Assembly (NCBI GenBank): GCA_963932465.1
Contig: OZ010791.1
Span: 156,234,012 to 156,298,011, forward strand
DNA from: Maratus speciosus
Lineage: Eukaryota > Arthropoda > Arachnida > Araneae > Salticidae
Length of the DNA: 64,000 nt
Reading direction: 5' to 3'
Below the pieces are notes generated by a model. The model saw nothing but the letters and a program-made list of their open reading frames with translations, was not told where the DNA came from and did no database searches. The translations under genes were made by a program, and so were the position numbers. This document shows, one piece after another, positions 1-10,758 of this stretch; position 1 is the stretch's first letter; the number at the start of each line of letters is the position of its first letter.

Positions 1-225
1 GCGAGAGTGTGAGCTAATAGTAGGAACTGAAAAATAGTTTCACTTCGATGAGAAATAATTAATTAGTTCGCTTTTTACGCAGTCGGGTTTTTTGATTATT
101 TAAAAAATATTGTTTATTTAAAATTTCAAATAAAGTTTAGTTCGAATCACACGAACTTTCGGGCTACCGAGGTTCGGATTAATGAGGTTTTACTACATAT
201 TATTTTTGTATAAAAAGTGGTATGT

Positions 226-297
226 GGCCTGGTGGCGCAACGGTAGCGCGTCTGACTCCAGATCAGAAGGTTGCGTGTTCGAATCACGTCCGGGTCA
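226..297 (+). tRNA. tRNA-Trp (CCA), canonical copy
   Basis: 72-nt cloverleaf. Acceptor GGCCTGG pairs with CCGGGTC, with G2-U71 and U5-G68 wobbles; discriminator A297. D stem GCGC/GCGC. Anticodon stem TCTGA/TCAGA with loop CTCCAGA gives anticodon CCA, U33 and G37. T stem GCGTG/CACGT has loop TTCGAAT; the other copies mostly read TTCAAAT. The internal A box TGGCGCAACGG begins at 233 and the B box spans about 278-288. It matches the common metazoan tRNA-Trp body almost base for base; the G at position 2 is the main oddity. The T-run from about 310 would terminate pol III. It is a good candidate for a functional gene. Confidence 0.93.
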
Positions 298-308
298 AAT
301 GTGTGGGA

Positions 309-327
309 CTTTTTTTTTTTTTTTTTT
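309..327 (+). terminator. Pol III terminator T-run after tRNA copy 1
   Basis: An uninterrupted run of about 18 T begins 12 bp after the discriminator base. Equivalent runs of 8-18 T follow almost every copy at the same distance (for example about 2597, 3395 and 4327). The copy at 10984 has an interrupted run, and the copy at 23367 is instead followed by an A-run. Pol III terminates at runs of four or more T, so most copies keep a usable terminator. Confidence 0.8.
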
Positions 328-600
328 CAAATAATAAACAGAGAATGAATGTATACTGTAAAAATACATTTTATAATATTTTCTTTCATTTCTGAAAAAA
401 TTTCATATAATATTGCTTGCACTTGAAATAAGAGGTCACAGAATGGAGTATTTGGGGTAAAATCCTGGCCAAAATTATATTTCATGTGTTTTAAAGCTAA
501 AATCATTGCTGTTGACTTACTATTAGTAAACAATTAATGTTGTATACACATAAAACTATGCATTTGTTTTAAAAATAAATATATAATACAATGTTTAATT

Positions 601-1026
601 AATGGTGTTCTCAAATCCAAAAGGACAACTTTTTGACATAAGTTTTAATTTATTTTTGTTCGAAAATGCATGAAACTAGCTGGTGTTGTTGTTCAGAAAC
701 TATGTAATTGAGCTGTTTTTCCCATTTTTTTGCATACGCAATACATCAGAAAATAGTGTTAAAGTGGGCGTTTTGAACCGAATTTCCGCGCGAAGGAAGA
801 AAGAGCACTCAAGAGCGGGCGAAAAACGTATTTGTCACGTGATCAAAATAGCTTATAACTCAATAGGTAATTGATTGATCAAAAACTAAAAAAAAAAAAA
901 AAAAAAAAAACAGTTCAATTCCAAAATCGCTTCCATGGCCAGGCTTTCCAATTGTATACCTTTCCGTTAAAAAATGAATTTGTAAAAATGTCAAAACGTT
1001 TTGCGCTTGTTGAGCAGAGCAGTTAA
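601..1026 (+). mobile_element. TTAA-family MITE embedded in array unit 1
   Basis: Begins ggtgttctcaaatccaaaag and runs to gttgagcagagcag. It matches the solo MITEs later in the window (for example 25076-25499 and 53598-54018) but has lost the terminal GAACAGCC of the right inverted repeat. The same eroded copy sits at the matching place in each long unit: about 4617-5043, 11369-11775, 13680-14094, 15387-15799, 17709-18126 and 20998-21445. It therefore inserted once, before the array amplified. The internal A-tract varies from about 13 to 47 A between units and is unstable. Non-coding; the recurrent 63-codon ORF is an accident of the repeat. Confidence 0.85.
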
Positions 1027-2286
1027 ATTTTTACCTGTTTATAAGAGGAAAGTAATTGTTTATAGATTTGTTTTATTTACAAGTAATTTTTAATTAAATG
1101 CGGCTAATTTTACTACAGCTAAACTTTTAATTAATTGTATAAGCCAAAGTATATAAATTGTTTATATATAAAAAATATATAAATAAATATATAAATTGTT
1201 TGAATTTAGTATTTAGCAAAGTTAAGTCTTTATAGTCTAGAGATACTGGTTTTTGAGTAATTTTAATAGATTATCAAATCAATTTATGCATAAAAATAGC
1301 AACTATATGCGAAACTTTTTTTTAAAAAAAAATATTGGCCTTCAAAAATATAACCAGTACGATTATACTTCAAAGATTGCCCGACAAACATTGAAACATC
1401 ATTGAAAAGCGTATGACATAAATTTTAATTTATTTTGTTCGGAAATGCATGAAACTAGCATGTGTTGCTGTTCAGAAACAATGTAATCGAGCTGTTTTTT
1501 CTGTTTTTTTGCAAAGGGTAAATTTTATGAGCTAACATAGTTTCTTTTTATTTTTTTAATTTTCAAAATATTACAATAAAAAGCATGTTAAAAGTACTTT
1601 TACTTTACAATATCATTCCCCTACCACTTCTTTATAAAGAATCATTCTACTTGTCTATTTACCCGACTGAAAAGAAGGGTTATGTATTTCACACGTCTTT
1701 TATCATTGGATAAGCCATTCAAAATGAAGACGATGTTTTATTGACTATTTTACAGTCAGAAGCTTCATTAAAATATTATACAACGTGGAAGTTGTGTATG
1801 TAGGATCTCTAGATTTACTGCAACTCTAACCATCATAGACATCTATAGACCTCATCAAAACAATGTTTATAGATAAAAAATAACAAGTACACACAACGTA
1901 AAAGTCATGAATACAAGTAAATTATAATAAAAAAAAAATAGGGAAGTAATATGAAACGAGTAACATAAAAAAAAAAATTAAGTCAATTCCTACTTAGGCC
2001 AATAAGAGAATTTTTTTTCTCCCATTCTTCTTCCTCTTGAGTGGCGCTTAAAATGCCTTTGTCAAGAAGAGGGCTCTCTCAGTCTTAAAATAAATTGATC
2101 CAGAAGAGGGCTCTCTGGATTATTGAAAATTATTTAATTTAATTTAATTAATGAATTAATATTTTGAAAAAAACTGGATTAACATCAAGTGTCATCCACT
2201 ACAAGTTTAAAAAAATGTATTTGCACTTGACTGGATGAATAAAAAGTATTTTATTAACGATTGAAAATTTGAACAATATATATATA

Positions 2287-3084
2287 GCGAGAGTGTGAGC
2301 TAATAGTAGGAACTGAAAAATAGTTTCACTTCGATGAGAAATAATTAATTAGTTCGCTTTTTACGCAGTCGGGTTTTTTGATTATTTAAAAAATATTGTT
2401 TATTTAAAATTTCAAATAAAGTTTAGTTCGAATCACCCTGACTTTCGGGTTACCGCGGTTCGGATTAATGAGGTTTTACTACATATTATTTTTGTATACA
2501 AGACGGCGTGTGGCCTGGTGGCGCAACGGTAGCGCGTCTGACCCCAGATCAGAAGGTTGCGTGTTCAAACCACGTCCGGGTCAAATGTGTGGGACTTTTT
2601 TTTTCTTTCAAATAATAAACAGAGAATGAATATAAGTATAGTATCGAAACAGTATTTATAGATAGGAACTAACAATTAAACACAACCTAAAAGTCATCAA
2701 TACAAGTAAATAAAAAAAAATAGGTAAGTAATATAAAACAAGTAATATATATATATATATATATAAAGAAAAAAAAAAGACAATTCCTATTTAGGTCAAT
2801 AAGAGATTTTTTTTCTTCCATTCTTCTTTCCTTTTGAGTGGCGCTTAAAATGCCTTGATCAAGAAGAGGGCTCTCTCGGTCTTAAAATAAATTGATCCAG
2901 AAGAAAGCTCTCTCTATTATTGAAAATTATTTAATTTAATTTAATTAATGAATTAATATTTTGAAAAAAAACTGGATTAACATCAAGTGTCATCCACTAC
3001 AAGTTTAAAAAAACGTATTTGAGCTTGATTGGATGAATAATAAATATTTTATTAACGATTGAAAATTTGAACAATATATATATA
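2287..3084 (+). repeat. Array unit 2 (short form)
   Basis: Short 798-bp unit with the tRNA at 2512. It lacks the MITE segment of the long units and joins the post-tRNA block directly to acagtatttatagatagg. An (AT)n run of about 22 bp lies near 2745-2766. The leader carries the variant accctgactttcgggttaccgcgg, shared with most short units. Confidence 0.9.
2512..2583 (+). tRNA. tRNA-Trp-like (CCA) with C33
   Basis: Full 72-nt cloverleaf with anticodon CCA, but the anticodon loop reads CCCCAGA, so the near-universal U33 is C. The T loop reads TTCAAAC. Stems, both boxes and the T-run are intact, so it may be transcribed. The U33 loss makes it a probable non-functional decoder. The same C33 change occurs at 6530, 8341 and 9262. 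Confidence 0.8.
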
Positions 3085-3309
3085 GCGAGAGTGTGAGCTA
3101 ATAGTAGGAACTGAAAAATAGTTTCACTTCGATGAGAAATAATTAATTAGTTCGCTTTTTACGCAGTCGGGTTTTTTGATTATTTAAAAAATATTGTTTA
3201 TTTAAAATTTCAAATAAAGTTTAGTTCGAATCACACGAACTTTCGGGCTACCGAGGTTCGGATTAATGAGGTTTTACTACATATTATTTTTGTATAAAAA
3301 GTGGTATGT

Positions 3310-3381
3310 GGCCTGGTGGCGCAACGGTAGCGCGTCTGACTCCAGATCAGAAGGTTGCGTGTTCAAATCACGTCCGGGTCA
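3310..3381 (+). tRNA. tRNA-Trp (CCA), canonical copy
   Basis: 72 nt with all five anticodon stem pairs, loop CTCCAGA (U33, anticodon CCA), T loop TTCAAAT, acceptor GGCCTGG/CCGGGTC and discriminator A. Both internal promoter boxes match consensus and a T-run follows from about 3395. A good candidate for a functional gene. Confidence 0.92.
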
Positions 3382-3710
3382 AATGTGTGGGACTTTTTTT
3401 TTCTTTCAAATAATAAACAGAGAATGAATATGAGTATATACTGAACATGTGTATCGAAACAGTATTTATAGATAGGAACTAACAATTAAACACAACCTAA
3501 AAGTCATCAATACAAGTAAATAAAAAAAAAAGATAAGTAATATAAAACAAGTAATATATATATATATATATATATAAAGAAAAAAAAAACAATTCCTATT
3601 TAGGTCAATAAGAGATTTTTTTTCTTCCATTCTTCTTTCCTCTTGAGTGGCGCTTAAAATGCCTTGATCAAGAAGAGGGCTCTCTCGGTCTTAAAATAAA
3701 TTGATCCAGA

Positions 3711-3823
3711 GTGGGTTGATTTTTGACGGCCAATTATCTACACGAGGGATATAGGCCCGGGGGGGGGAGTGCCCTCCGTGGGGGTCTTTCTAAGGGAACC
3801 TAATCCGTATTAACGCATGGAGA
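3711..3823 (-). mobile_element. 5'-truncated tRNA-derived SINE, flanked by 13-bp TSD
   Basis: Reverse complement of the 3' half of the SINE at 6823-7057 (tttctaagggaacctaa, gggatataggccc). It is bounded by aaattgatccaga at 3698-3710 and 3824-3836, a perfect 13-bp target duplication as expected for LINE-driven insertion. Identical insertions at 8729-8841 and 10449-10563 show that this copy has been spread by array amplification. Confidence 0.85.
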
Positions 3824-4018
3824 AAATTGATCCAGAAGAGGGCTCTCTCTATTATTGAAAATTATTTAATTTAATTTAATTAATGAATTAATATTTTGAA
3901 AAAAACTGGATTAACATCAAGTGTCATCCACTACAAGTTTAAAAAAACGTATTTGAGCTTGATTGGATGAATAATAAGTATTTTATTAACGATTGAAAAT
4001 TTGAACAAGATATATATA

Positions 4019-6304
4019 GCGAGAGTGTGAGCTAATAGTAGGAACTGAAAAATAGTTTCACTTCGATGAGAAATAATTAATTAGTTCGCTTTTTACGCAG
4101 TCGGGTTTTTTGATTATTTAAAAAATATTGTTTATTTAAAATTTCAAAAAAAGTTTAGTTCGAATCACACGAACTTTTGGGCTACCGAGGTTCGGATTAA
4201 TGAGGTTTTACTACATATTATTTTTGTATAAAAAGTGGTATGTGGCCTGGTGGCGCAACGGTAGCGCGTCTGACTCCAGATCAGAAGGTTGCGTGTTCAA
4301 ATCACGTCCGGGTCAAATGTGTGGGACTTTTTTTTTTTTTTTTTCAAATAATAAACAGAGAATGAATGTATACTGTAAAAATACATTTTATAATATTTTT
4401 TTCATTTCTGAAAAAATTTCATATAATATTGCTTGCACTTGAAATAAGAGGTCACAGAATGGAGTATTTGGGGTAAAATCCTGGCCAAAATTATATTTCA
4501 TGTGTTTTAAAGCTAAAATCATTGCTGTTGACTTACTATTAGTAAACAATTAATGTTGTATACACATAAAACTATGCATTTGTTTTAAAAATAAATATAT
4601 AATACAATGTTTAATTAATGGTGTTCTCAAATCCAAAAGGACAACTTTTTGACATAAGTTTTAATTTATTTTTGTTCGAAAATGCATGAAACTAGCTGGT
4701 GTTGTTGTTCAGAAACTATGTAATTGAGCTGTTTTTCCCATTTTTTTGCATACGCAATACATCAGAAAATAGTGTTAAAGTGGGAGTTTTGAACCGAATT
4801 TCCGCGCGAAGGAAGAAAGAGCACTCAAGAGCGGGCGAAAAACGTATTTGTCACGTGATCAAAATAGCTTATAACTCAATAGGTAATTGATTGATCAAAA
4901 ACTAAAAAAAAAAAAAAAAAAAAAAAACAGTTCAATTCCAAAATCGCTTCCATGGCCAGGCTTTCCAATTGTATACCTTTCCGTTAAAAAATGAATTTGT
5001 AAAAATGTCAAAACGTTTTGCGCTTGTTGAGCAGAGCAGTTAAATTTTTACCTGTTTATAAGAGGAAAGTAATTGTTTATAGATTTGTTTTATTTACAAG
5101 TAATTTTTAATTAAATGCGGCTAATTTTACTACAGCTAAACTTTTAATTAATTGTATAAGCCAAAGTATATAAATTGTTTATATATAAAAAATATATAAA
5201 TAAATATATAAATTGTTTGAATTTAGTATTTAGCAAAGTTAAGTCTTTATAGTCTAGAGATACTGGTTTTTGAGTACTTTTAATAGATTATCAAATCAAT
5301 TTATGCATAAAAATAGCAACTATATGCGAAACTTTTTTAAAAAAAAAAATATTGGCCTTCAAAAATATAACCAGTACGATTATACTTCAAAGATTGCCCG
5401 ACAAACATTGAAACATCATTGAAAAGCGTATGACATAAATTTTAATTTATTTTGTTCGGAAATGCATGAAACTAGCATGTGTTGCTGTTCAGAAACAATG
5501 TAATCGAGCTGTTTTTTCTGTTTTTTTGCAAAGGGTAAATTTTATGAGCTAACATAGTTTCTTTTTATTTTTTTAATTTTCAAAATATTACAATAAAAAG
5601 CATGTTAAAAGTACTTTTACTTTACAATATCATTCCCCTACCACTTCTTTATAAAGAATCATTCTACTTGTCTATTTACCCGACTGAAAAGAAGGGTTAT
5701 GTATTTCACACGTCTTTTATCATTGGATAGGCCATTCAAAATGAAGACGATGTTTTATTGACTATTTTACAGTCAGAAGCTTCATTAAAATATTATACAA
5801 CGTGGAAGTTGTGTATGTAGGATCTCTAGCTTTACTGCAACTCTAACCATCATAGACATCTATAGACCTCATCAAAACAATGTTTATAGATAAAAAATAA
5901 CAAGTACACACAACGTAAAAGTCATGAATACAAGTAAATTATAATAAAAAAAAAAATAGGGAAGTAATATGAAACGAGTAACATAAAAAAAAAAATTAAG
6001 TCAATTCCTACTTAGGCCAATAAGAGAATTTTTTTTCTCCCATTCTTCTTCCTCTTGAGTGGCGCTTAAAATGCCTTTGTCAAGAAGAGGGCTCTCTCAG
6101 TCTTAAAATAAATTGATCCAGAAGAGGGCTCTCTGGATTATTGAAAATTATTTAATTTAATTTAATTAATGAATTAATATTTTGAAAAAAACTGGATTAA
6201 CATCAAGTGTCATCCACTAGAACTTTAAAAAAATGTATTTGCACTTGACTGGATGAATAAAAAGTATTTTATTAACGATTGAAAATTTGAACAATATATA
6301 TATA
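4019..6304 (+). repeat. Array unit 4 (long form)
   Basis: 2286 bp, nearly identical to unit 1, with scattered single-base and homopolymer differences. Contains the tRNA at 4244, the eroded MITE at about 4617-5043 and the second MITE fragment at about 5425-5530. Confidence 0.9.
4244..4315 (+). tRNA. tRNA-Trp (CCA), canonical copy
   Basis: Regular 72-nt cloverleaf: loop CTCCAGA, intact D, anticodon and T stems, T loop TTCAAAT, discriminator A. It differs from the copy at 226 only in the T loop (CAAAT instead of CGAAT). A T-run follows from about 4327. Functional candidate. Confidence 0.92.
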
Positions 6305-6529
6305 GCGAGAGTGTGAGCTAATAGTAGGAACTGAAAAATAGTTTCACTTCGATGAGAAATAATTAAATAGTTCGCTTTTTACGCAGTCGGGTTTTTTGAT
6401 TATTTAAAAAATATTGTTTATTTAAAATTTCAAATAAAGTTTAGTTCGAATCACCCTGACTTTCGGGTTACCGCGGTTCGGATTAATGAGGTTTTACTAC
6501 ATATTATTTTTGTATACAAGACGGCGTGT

Positions 6530-6601
6530 GGCCTGGTGGCGCAACGGTAGCGCGTCTGACCCCAGATCAGAAGGTTGCGTGTTCAAATCACGTCCGGGTC
6601 A
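6530..6601 (+). tRNA. tRNA-Trp-like (CCA) with C33
   Basis: 72 nt, anticodon loop CCCCAGA (U33 to C), otherwise intact stems and promoter boxes. The terminator region reads gggacattttttttc, so one base interrupts the approach but a run of eight T remains. Probable non-decoding copy. Confidence 0.78.
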
Positions 6602-6822
6602 AATGTGTGGGACATTTTTTTTCTTTCAAATAATAAACAGAGAATGAATATAAGTATAGTATCGAAACAGTATTTATAGATAGGAACTAACAATTAAACA
6701 CAACCTAAAAGTCATCAATACAAGTAAATAAAAATGAAATAGGTAAGTAATATAAAACAAGTAATATATATATATATATATATATATATAAAGAAAAAAA
6801 AAAGACAATTCCTATTTAGGTC

Positions 6823-7057
6823 GGCCCCACCAGTGGCTGAGAGGTTCTGCTCTCGAAACTGGTAGACGGGAAGTGCTGGGTTCGATCCCAATCGCGCCCG
6901 TCGGCCTAATCGTTCGGAGTTTTCGTGGTTTTCTTCGAACCATGGATTTCATTGCGTTAATACGGGTTAGGTTCCCTTAGAAAGACCCCCACGAAGGGCA
7001 CTCCCCCTCGGGCCTATATCCCTAGTGTAGATAATCGGCCGTCACAAAATCAACCAA
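6823..7057 (+). mobile_element. Full-length tRNA-Ser-derived SINE with 12-bp TSD
   Basis: The 235-bp insert is flanked by cctatttaggtc at 6811-6822 and 7058-7069. The head resembles tRNA: an A-box-like TGGCTGAGAGG (6834-6844), a loop region CTCTCGAAA compatible with a Ser CGA anticodon, and B box GGTTCGATCCC (6879-6889). A tRNA-unrelated body follows (gttcccttagaaagaccc, cgggcctatatccc) and ends ...aatcaacc without a long A tail. The target duplication proves insertion into a pre-existing array unit. Relatives: 3711, 8729, 10449 (truncated, reversed) and 45881 (reversed). Confidence 0.88.
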
Positions 7058-7316
7058 CCTATTTAGGTCAATAAGAGATTTTTTTCTTCCATTCGTCTTT
7101 CCTTTTGAGTGGCGCTTAAAATGCCTTGATCAAGAAGAGGGCTCTCTCTATTATTGAAAATTATTTAATTTAATTTAATTAATGAATTAATATTTTAAAA
7201 AAACTGGATTAACATAAAGTGTCATCCACTACAAGTTTAAAAAAACGTATTTGAGCTTGATTGGATGAATAATAAATATTTTATTAACGATTGAAAATTT
7301 GAACAATACATATATA

Positions 7317-8115
7317 GCGAGAGTGTGAGCTAATAGTAGGAACTGAAAAATAGTTTCACTTCGATGAGAAATAATTAATTAGTTCGCTTTTTACGCAGTC
7401 GGGTTTTTTGATTATTTAAAAAATATTGTTTATTTAAAATTTCAAATAAAGTTTAGTTGGAATCACCCTGACTTTCGGGTTACCGCGGTTCGGATTAATG
7501 AGGTTTTACTACATATTATTTTTGTATACAAGACGGCGTGTGGCCTGGTGGCGCAACGGTAGCGCGCCTGACTCCAGATCAGAAGGTTGCGTGTTCAAAT
7601 CACGTCCGGGTCAAATGTGTGGGACTTTTTTTTTCTTTCAAATAATAAACAGAGAATGAATATAAGTATAGTATCGAAACAGTATTTATATATAGGAACT
7701 AACAATTAAACACAACCTAAAAGTCATCAATACAAGTAAATAAAAAAAAATAGGTAAGTAATATAAAACAAGTAATATATATATATATATATATATAAAG
7801 AAAAAAAAAAGACAATTCCTGTTTAGGTCAATAAGAGATTTTTTTTCTTCCATTCTTCTTTCCTTTTGAGTGGCGCTTAAAATGCCTTGATCAAGAAGAG
7901 GGCTCTCTCGGTCTTAAAATAAATTGATCCAGAAGAGGGCTCTCTCTATTATTGAAAATTATTTAATTTAATTTAATTAATGAATTAATATTTTGAAAAA
8001 AACTGGATTAACATCAAGTGTCATCCACTACAAGTTTAAAAAAACGTATTTGAGCTTGATTGGATGAATAATAAATATTTTATTAACGATTGAAAATTTG
8101 AACAATATATATATA
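7317..8115 (+). repeat. Array unit 6 (short form)
   Basis: 799-bp short unit with no SINE. Same structure as units 2 and 8; the tRNA is at 7542. The leader reads tttagttggaatcacc instead of tttagttcgaatcac, a change shared with units 7, 8 and 10. Confidence 0.9.
7542..7613 (+). tRNA. tRNA-Trp-like (CCA), C27-A43 mismatch
   Basis: 72 nt with a normal CTCCAGA loop. The first anticodon stem base is C instead of T (gcgcgcctgactcc), so pair 27-43 is lost. Everything else matches the canonical copies. It may still fold and function. Confidence 0.83.
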
Positions 8116-8340
8116 GCGAGAGTGTGAGCTAATAGTAGGAACTGAAAAATAGTTTCACTTCGATGAGAAATAATTAATTAGTTCGCTTTTTACGCAGTCG
8201 GGTTTTTTGATTATTTAAAAAATATTGTTTATTTAAAATTTCAAATAAAGTTTAGTTGGAATCACCCTGACTTTCGGGTTACCGCGGTTCGGATTAATGA
8301 GGTTTTAGTACATATTATTTTTGTATACAAGACGGCGTGT

Positions 8341-8412
8341 GGCCTGGTGGCGCAACGGTAGCGCGTCTGACCCCAGATCAGAAGGTTGCGTGTTCAAATC
8401 ACGTCCGGGTCA
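8341..8412 (+). tRNA. tRNA-Trp-like (CCA) with C33
   Basis: 72 nt, anticodon loop CCCCAGA. Acceptor, D and T arms are as in the canonical copies and a T-run follows. Loss of U33 argues against use in translation. Confidence 0.78.
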
Positions 8413-8728
8413 AATGTGTGGGACTTTTTTTTTCTTTCAAATAATAAACAGAGAATGAATATGAGTATAGTATCGAAACGGTATTTATAGATAGGAACTA
8501 ACAATTAAATACAACCTAAAAGTCATCAATACAAGTAAATAAAAAAAAATAGGTAAGTAATATAAAACAAGTAATATATATATATATATATAAAGAAAAA
8601 AAAAAGACAATTCCTATTTAGGTCAATAAGAGATTTTTTTTCTTCCATTCTTCTTTCCTCTTGAGTGGCGCTTAAAATGCCTTGATCAAGAAGAGGGCTC
8701 TCTCGGTCTTAAAATAAATTGATCCAGA

Positions 8729-8841
8729 GTGGGTTGATTTTTGACGGCCAATTATCTACACGAGGGATATAGGCCCGGGGGGGGGCGTGCCCTCCGTGGG
8801 GGTCTTTCTAAGGGAACCTAATCCGTATTAACGCATGGAGA
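8729..8841 (-). mobile_element. Truncated SINE (amplified copy)
   Basis: Same insertion as at 3711-3823 with the same flanking aaattgatccaga duplication (8716-8728 and 8842-8854). The G-run differs by a base or two. It is a duplicate by descent rather than a new insertion. Confidence 0.83.
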
Positions 8842-9036
8842 AAATTGATCCAGAAGAAGGCTCTCTCTATTATTGAAAATTATTTAATTTAATTTAATTA
8901 ATGAATTAATATTTTGAAAAAAACTGGATTAACATCAAGTGTCATCCACTACAAGTTTAAAAAAACGTATTTGAGCTTGATTGGATGAATAATAAGTATT
9001 TTATTAACGATTGAAAATTTGAACAATATATATATA

Positions 9037-9832
9037 GCGAGAGTGTGAGCTAATAGTAGGAACTGAAAAATAGTTTCACTTCGATGAGAAATAATTAATT
9101 AGTTCGCTTTTTACGCAGTCGGGTTTTTTGATTATTTAAAAAATATTGTTTATTTAAAATTTCAAATAAAGTTTAGTTGGAATCACCCTGACTTTCGGGT
9201 TACCGCGGTTCGGATTAATGAGGTTTTACTACATATCATTTTTGTATAACTAATCATATGTGGCCTGGTGGCGCAACGGTAGCGCGTCTGACCCCAGATC
9301 AGAAGGTTGCGTGTTCAAATCACGTCCGGGTCAAATGTGTGGGACTTTTTTTTTCTTTCAAATAATAAACAGAGAATGAATATAAGTATAGTATCGAAAC
9401 AGTATTTATAGATAGGAACTAACAATTAAACACAACCTAAAAATCATCAATACAAGTAAATAAAAAAAAATAGGTAAGTAATATAAAACAAGTAATATAT
9501 ATATATATATATATAAAGAAAAAAAAAGACAATTCCTATTTAGGTCAATAAGAGATTTTTTTTCTTCCATTCTTCTTTCCTTTTGAGTGGCGCTTAAAAT
9601 GCCTTGATCAAGAAGAGGGCTCTCTCGGTCTTAAAATAAATTGATCCAGAAGAGGGCTCTCTCTATTATTGAAAATTATTTAATTTAATTTAATTAATGA
9701 ATTAATATTTTGAAAAAAACTGGATTAACATCAAGTGTCATCCACTACAAGTTTAAAAAAACGTATTTGAGCTTGATTGGATGAATAATAAATATTTTAT
9801 TAACGATTGAAAATTTGAACAATATATATATA
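9037..9832 (+). repeat. Array unit 8 (short form)
   Basis: 796-bp unit with the C33 tRNA at 9262. The sequence just before the tRNA (ataactaatcatatg) differs from the ataca agacggcgtg of neighbouring short units and resembles unit 10, so exchange has mixed tRNA-proximal segments. Confidence 0.88.
9262..9333 (+). tRNA. tRNA-Trp-like (CCA) with C33
   Basis: 72 nt, loop CCCCAGA, otherwise canonical. This C33 copy sits behind a different 5' flank from the other C33 copies, consistent with gene conversion of the tRNA body independently of its flank. Confidence 0.78.
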
Positions 9833-10057
9833 GCGAGAGTGTGAGCTAATAGTAGGAACTGAAAAATAGTTTCACTTCCATGAGAAATAATTAATTAGTT
9901 CGCTTTTTACGCAGTCGGGTTTTTTGATTATTTAAAAAATATTGTTTATTTAAAATTTCAAATAAAGTTTAGTTCGAATCACCCTGACTTTCGGGTTACC
10001 GCGGTTCGGATTAATGAGGTTTTACTACATATTATTTATGTATAAATAATGACATGC

Positions 10058-10129
10058 GTCCTGGTGGCGCAACGGTAGCGCGTCTGACTCCAGATCAGAA
10101 GGTTGCGTGTTCAAATCACGCCCGGGTCA
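10058..10129 (+). tRNA. tRNA-Trp-like (CCA), U2-U71 mismatch
   Basis: 72 nt with a normal CTCCAGA loop. The acceptor starts GTCCTGG, so pair 2-71 is U-U. The T stem reads GCGTG/CACGC, which turns the usual 49-65 wobble into a G-C pair. Potentially functional; weaker acceptor. Confidence 0.8.
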
Positions 10130-10448
10130 AATGTGTGGGACTTTTTTTTTCTTTCAAATAATAAACAGAGAATGAATATGAGTATAGTATCGAAACAGTA
10201 TTTATAGATAGGAACTAACAATTAAACACAACCTAAAAGTCATCAATACAAGTAAATAAAAAAAAAATATAAGTAATATAAAACAAGTAATATATATATA
10301 TATATATATATAAAGAAAAAAAAAAGACAATTCCTATTTAGGTCAATAAGAGATTTTTTTTCTTCCATTCTTCTTTCCTCTTGAGTGGCGCTTAAAATGC
10401 CTTGATCAAGAAGAGGGCTCTCTCGGTCTTAAAATAAATTGATCCAGA

Positions 10449-10563
10449 GTGGGTTGATTTTTGACGGCCAATTATCTACAGGAGGGATATAGGCCCGGGG
10501 AGGAGGGAGTGCCCTCCGTGGGGGTCTTTCTAAGGGAACCTAATCCGTATTAACGCATGGAGA
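10449..10563 (-). mobile_element. Truncated SINE (amplified copy)
   Basis: Third copy of the 3711-type insertion, same junctions (gatccaga before; aaattgatcc after). The G-run is altered to a gggaggaggg form. Confidence 0.82.
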
Positions 10564-10758
10564 AAATTGATCCAGAAGAGGGCTCTCTCTATTATTGAAA
10601 ATTATTTAATTTAATTTAATTAATTAATTAATATTTTGAAAAAAACTGGATTAACATCAAGTGTCATCCACTACAAGTTTAAAAAAACGTATTTGAGCTT
10701 GATTGGATGAATAATAAGTATTTTATTAACGATTGAAAATTTGAACAATATATATATA

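Larger units (their letters stand above)
1..2286 (+). repeat. Array unit 1 (long form)
   Basis: Long unit with tRNA-Trp at 226. After the terminator T-run it holds an eroded TTAA-family MITE (about 601-1026), then at about 1405-1515 a second partial copy of the MITE 5' part (gcgtatgacataaattttaa onwards). It ends with a block containing two agaagagggctctct motifs (about 2065 and 2103) and an AT-rich tail. It is nearly identical to unit 4 over its whole 2286 bp, so the two arose by block duplication. No protein gene is visible; the 63-codon ORF at 683 is MITE sequence. Confidence 0.9.
3085..4018 (+). repeat. Array unit 3 (short form with truncated SINE)
   Basis: Short 934-bp unit with a regular tRNA at 3310, an (AT)n run near 3555-3577, and a 113-bp reversed SINE fragment at 3711-3823. 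Its leader (acgaactttcgggctaccgagg) matches long units 1 and 4 rather than unit 2. Confidence 0.9.
6305..7316 (+). repeat. Array unit 5 (short form with full SINE)
   Basis: 1012-bp short unit with the C33 tRNA at 6530, an (AT)n run near 6764-6790 and a full-length SINE at 6823-7057. It lacks one of the two aagaagagggctctct blocks at its 3' end, a small deletion specific to this unit. Confidence 0.88.
8116..9036 (+). repeat. Array unit 7 (short form with truncated SINE)
   Basis: 921-bp unit with the C33 tRNA at 8341 and the reversed SINE fragment at 8729-8841. Forms a dimer with unit 6 that is repeated by units 8-9 and resembled by units 2-3. Confidence 0.9.
9833..10758 (+). repeat. Array unit 9 (short form with truncated SINE)
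   Basis: 926-bp unit with the tRNA at 10058 and the SINE fragment at 10449-10563. The leader reads cacttccatgag instead of cacttcgatgag, shared with unit 10. Confidence 0.88.

Noticed and set aside
683..874. Recurrent 63-codon ORF (MLLFRNYVIELF...) at 683, 4699, 13759, 17790, 21079, 27319 and 54736 (minus)
   Set aside because: It is always the same internal part of the family-T MITE. Other copies (25076, 44298, 51596) break the frame, and the length reflects repeat identity, not selection. No promoter or start context is conserved.
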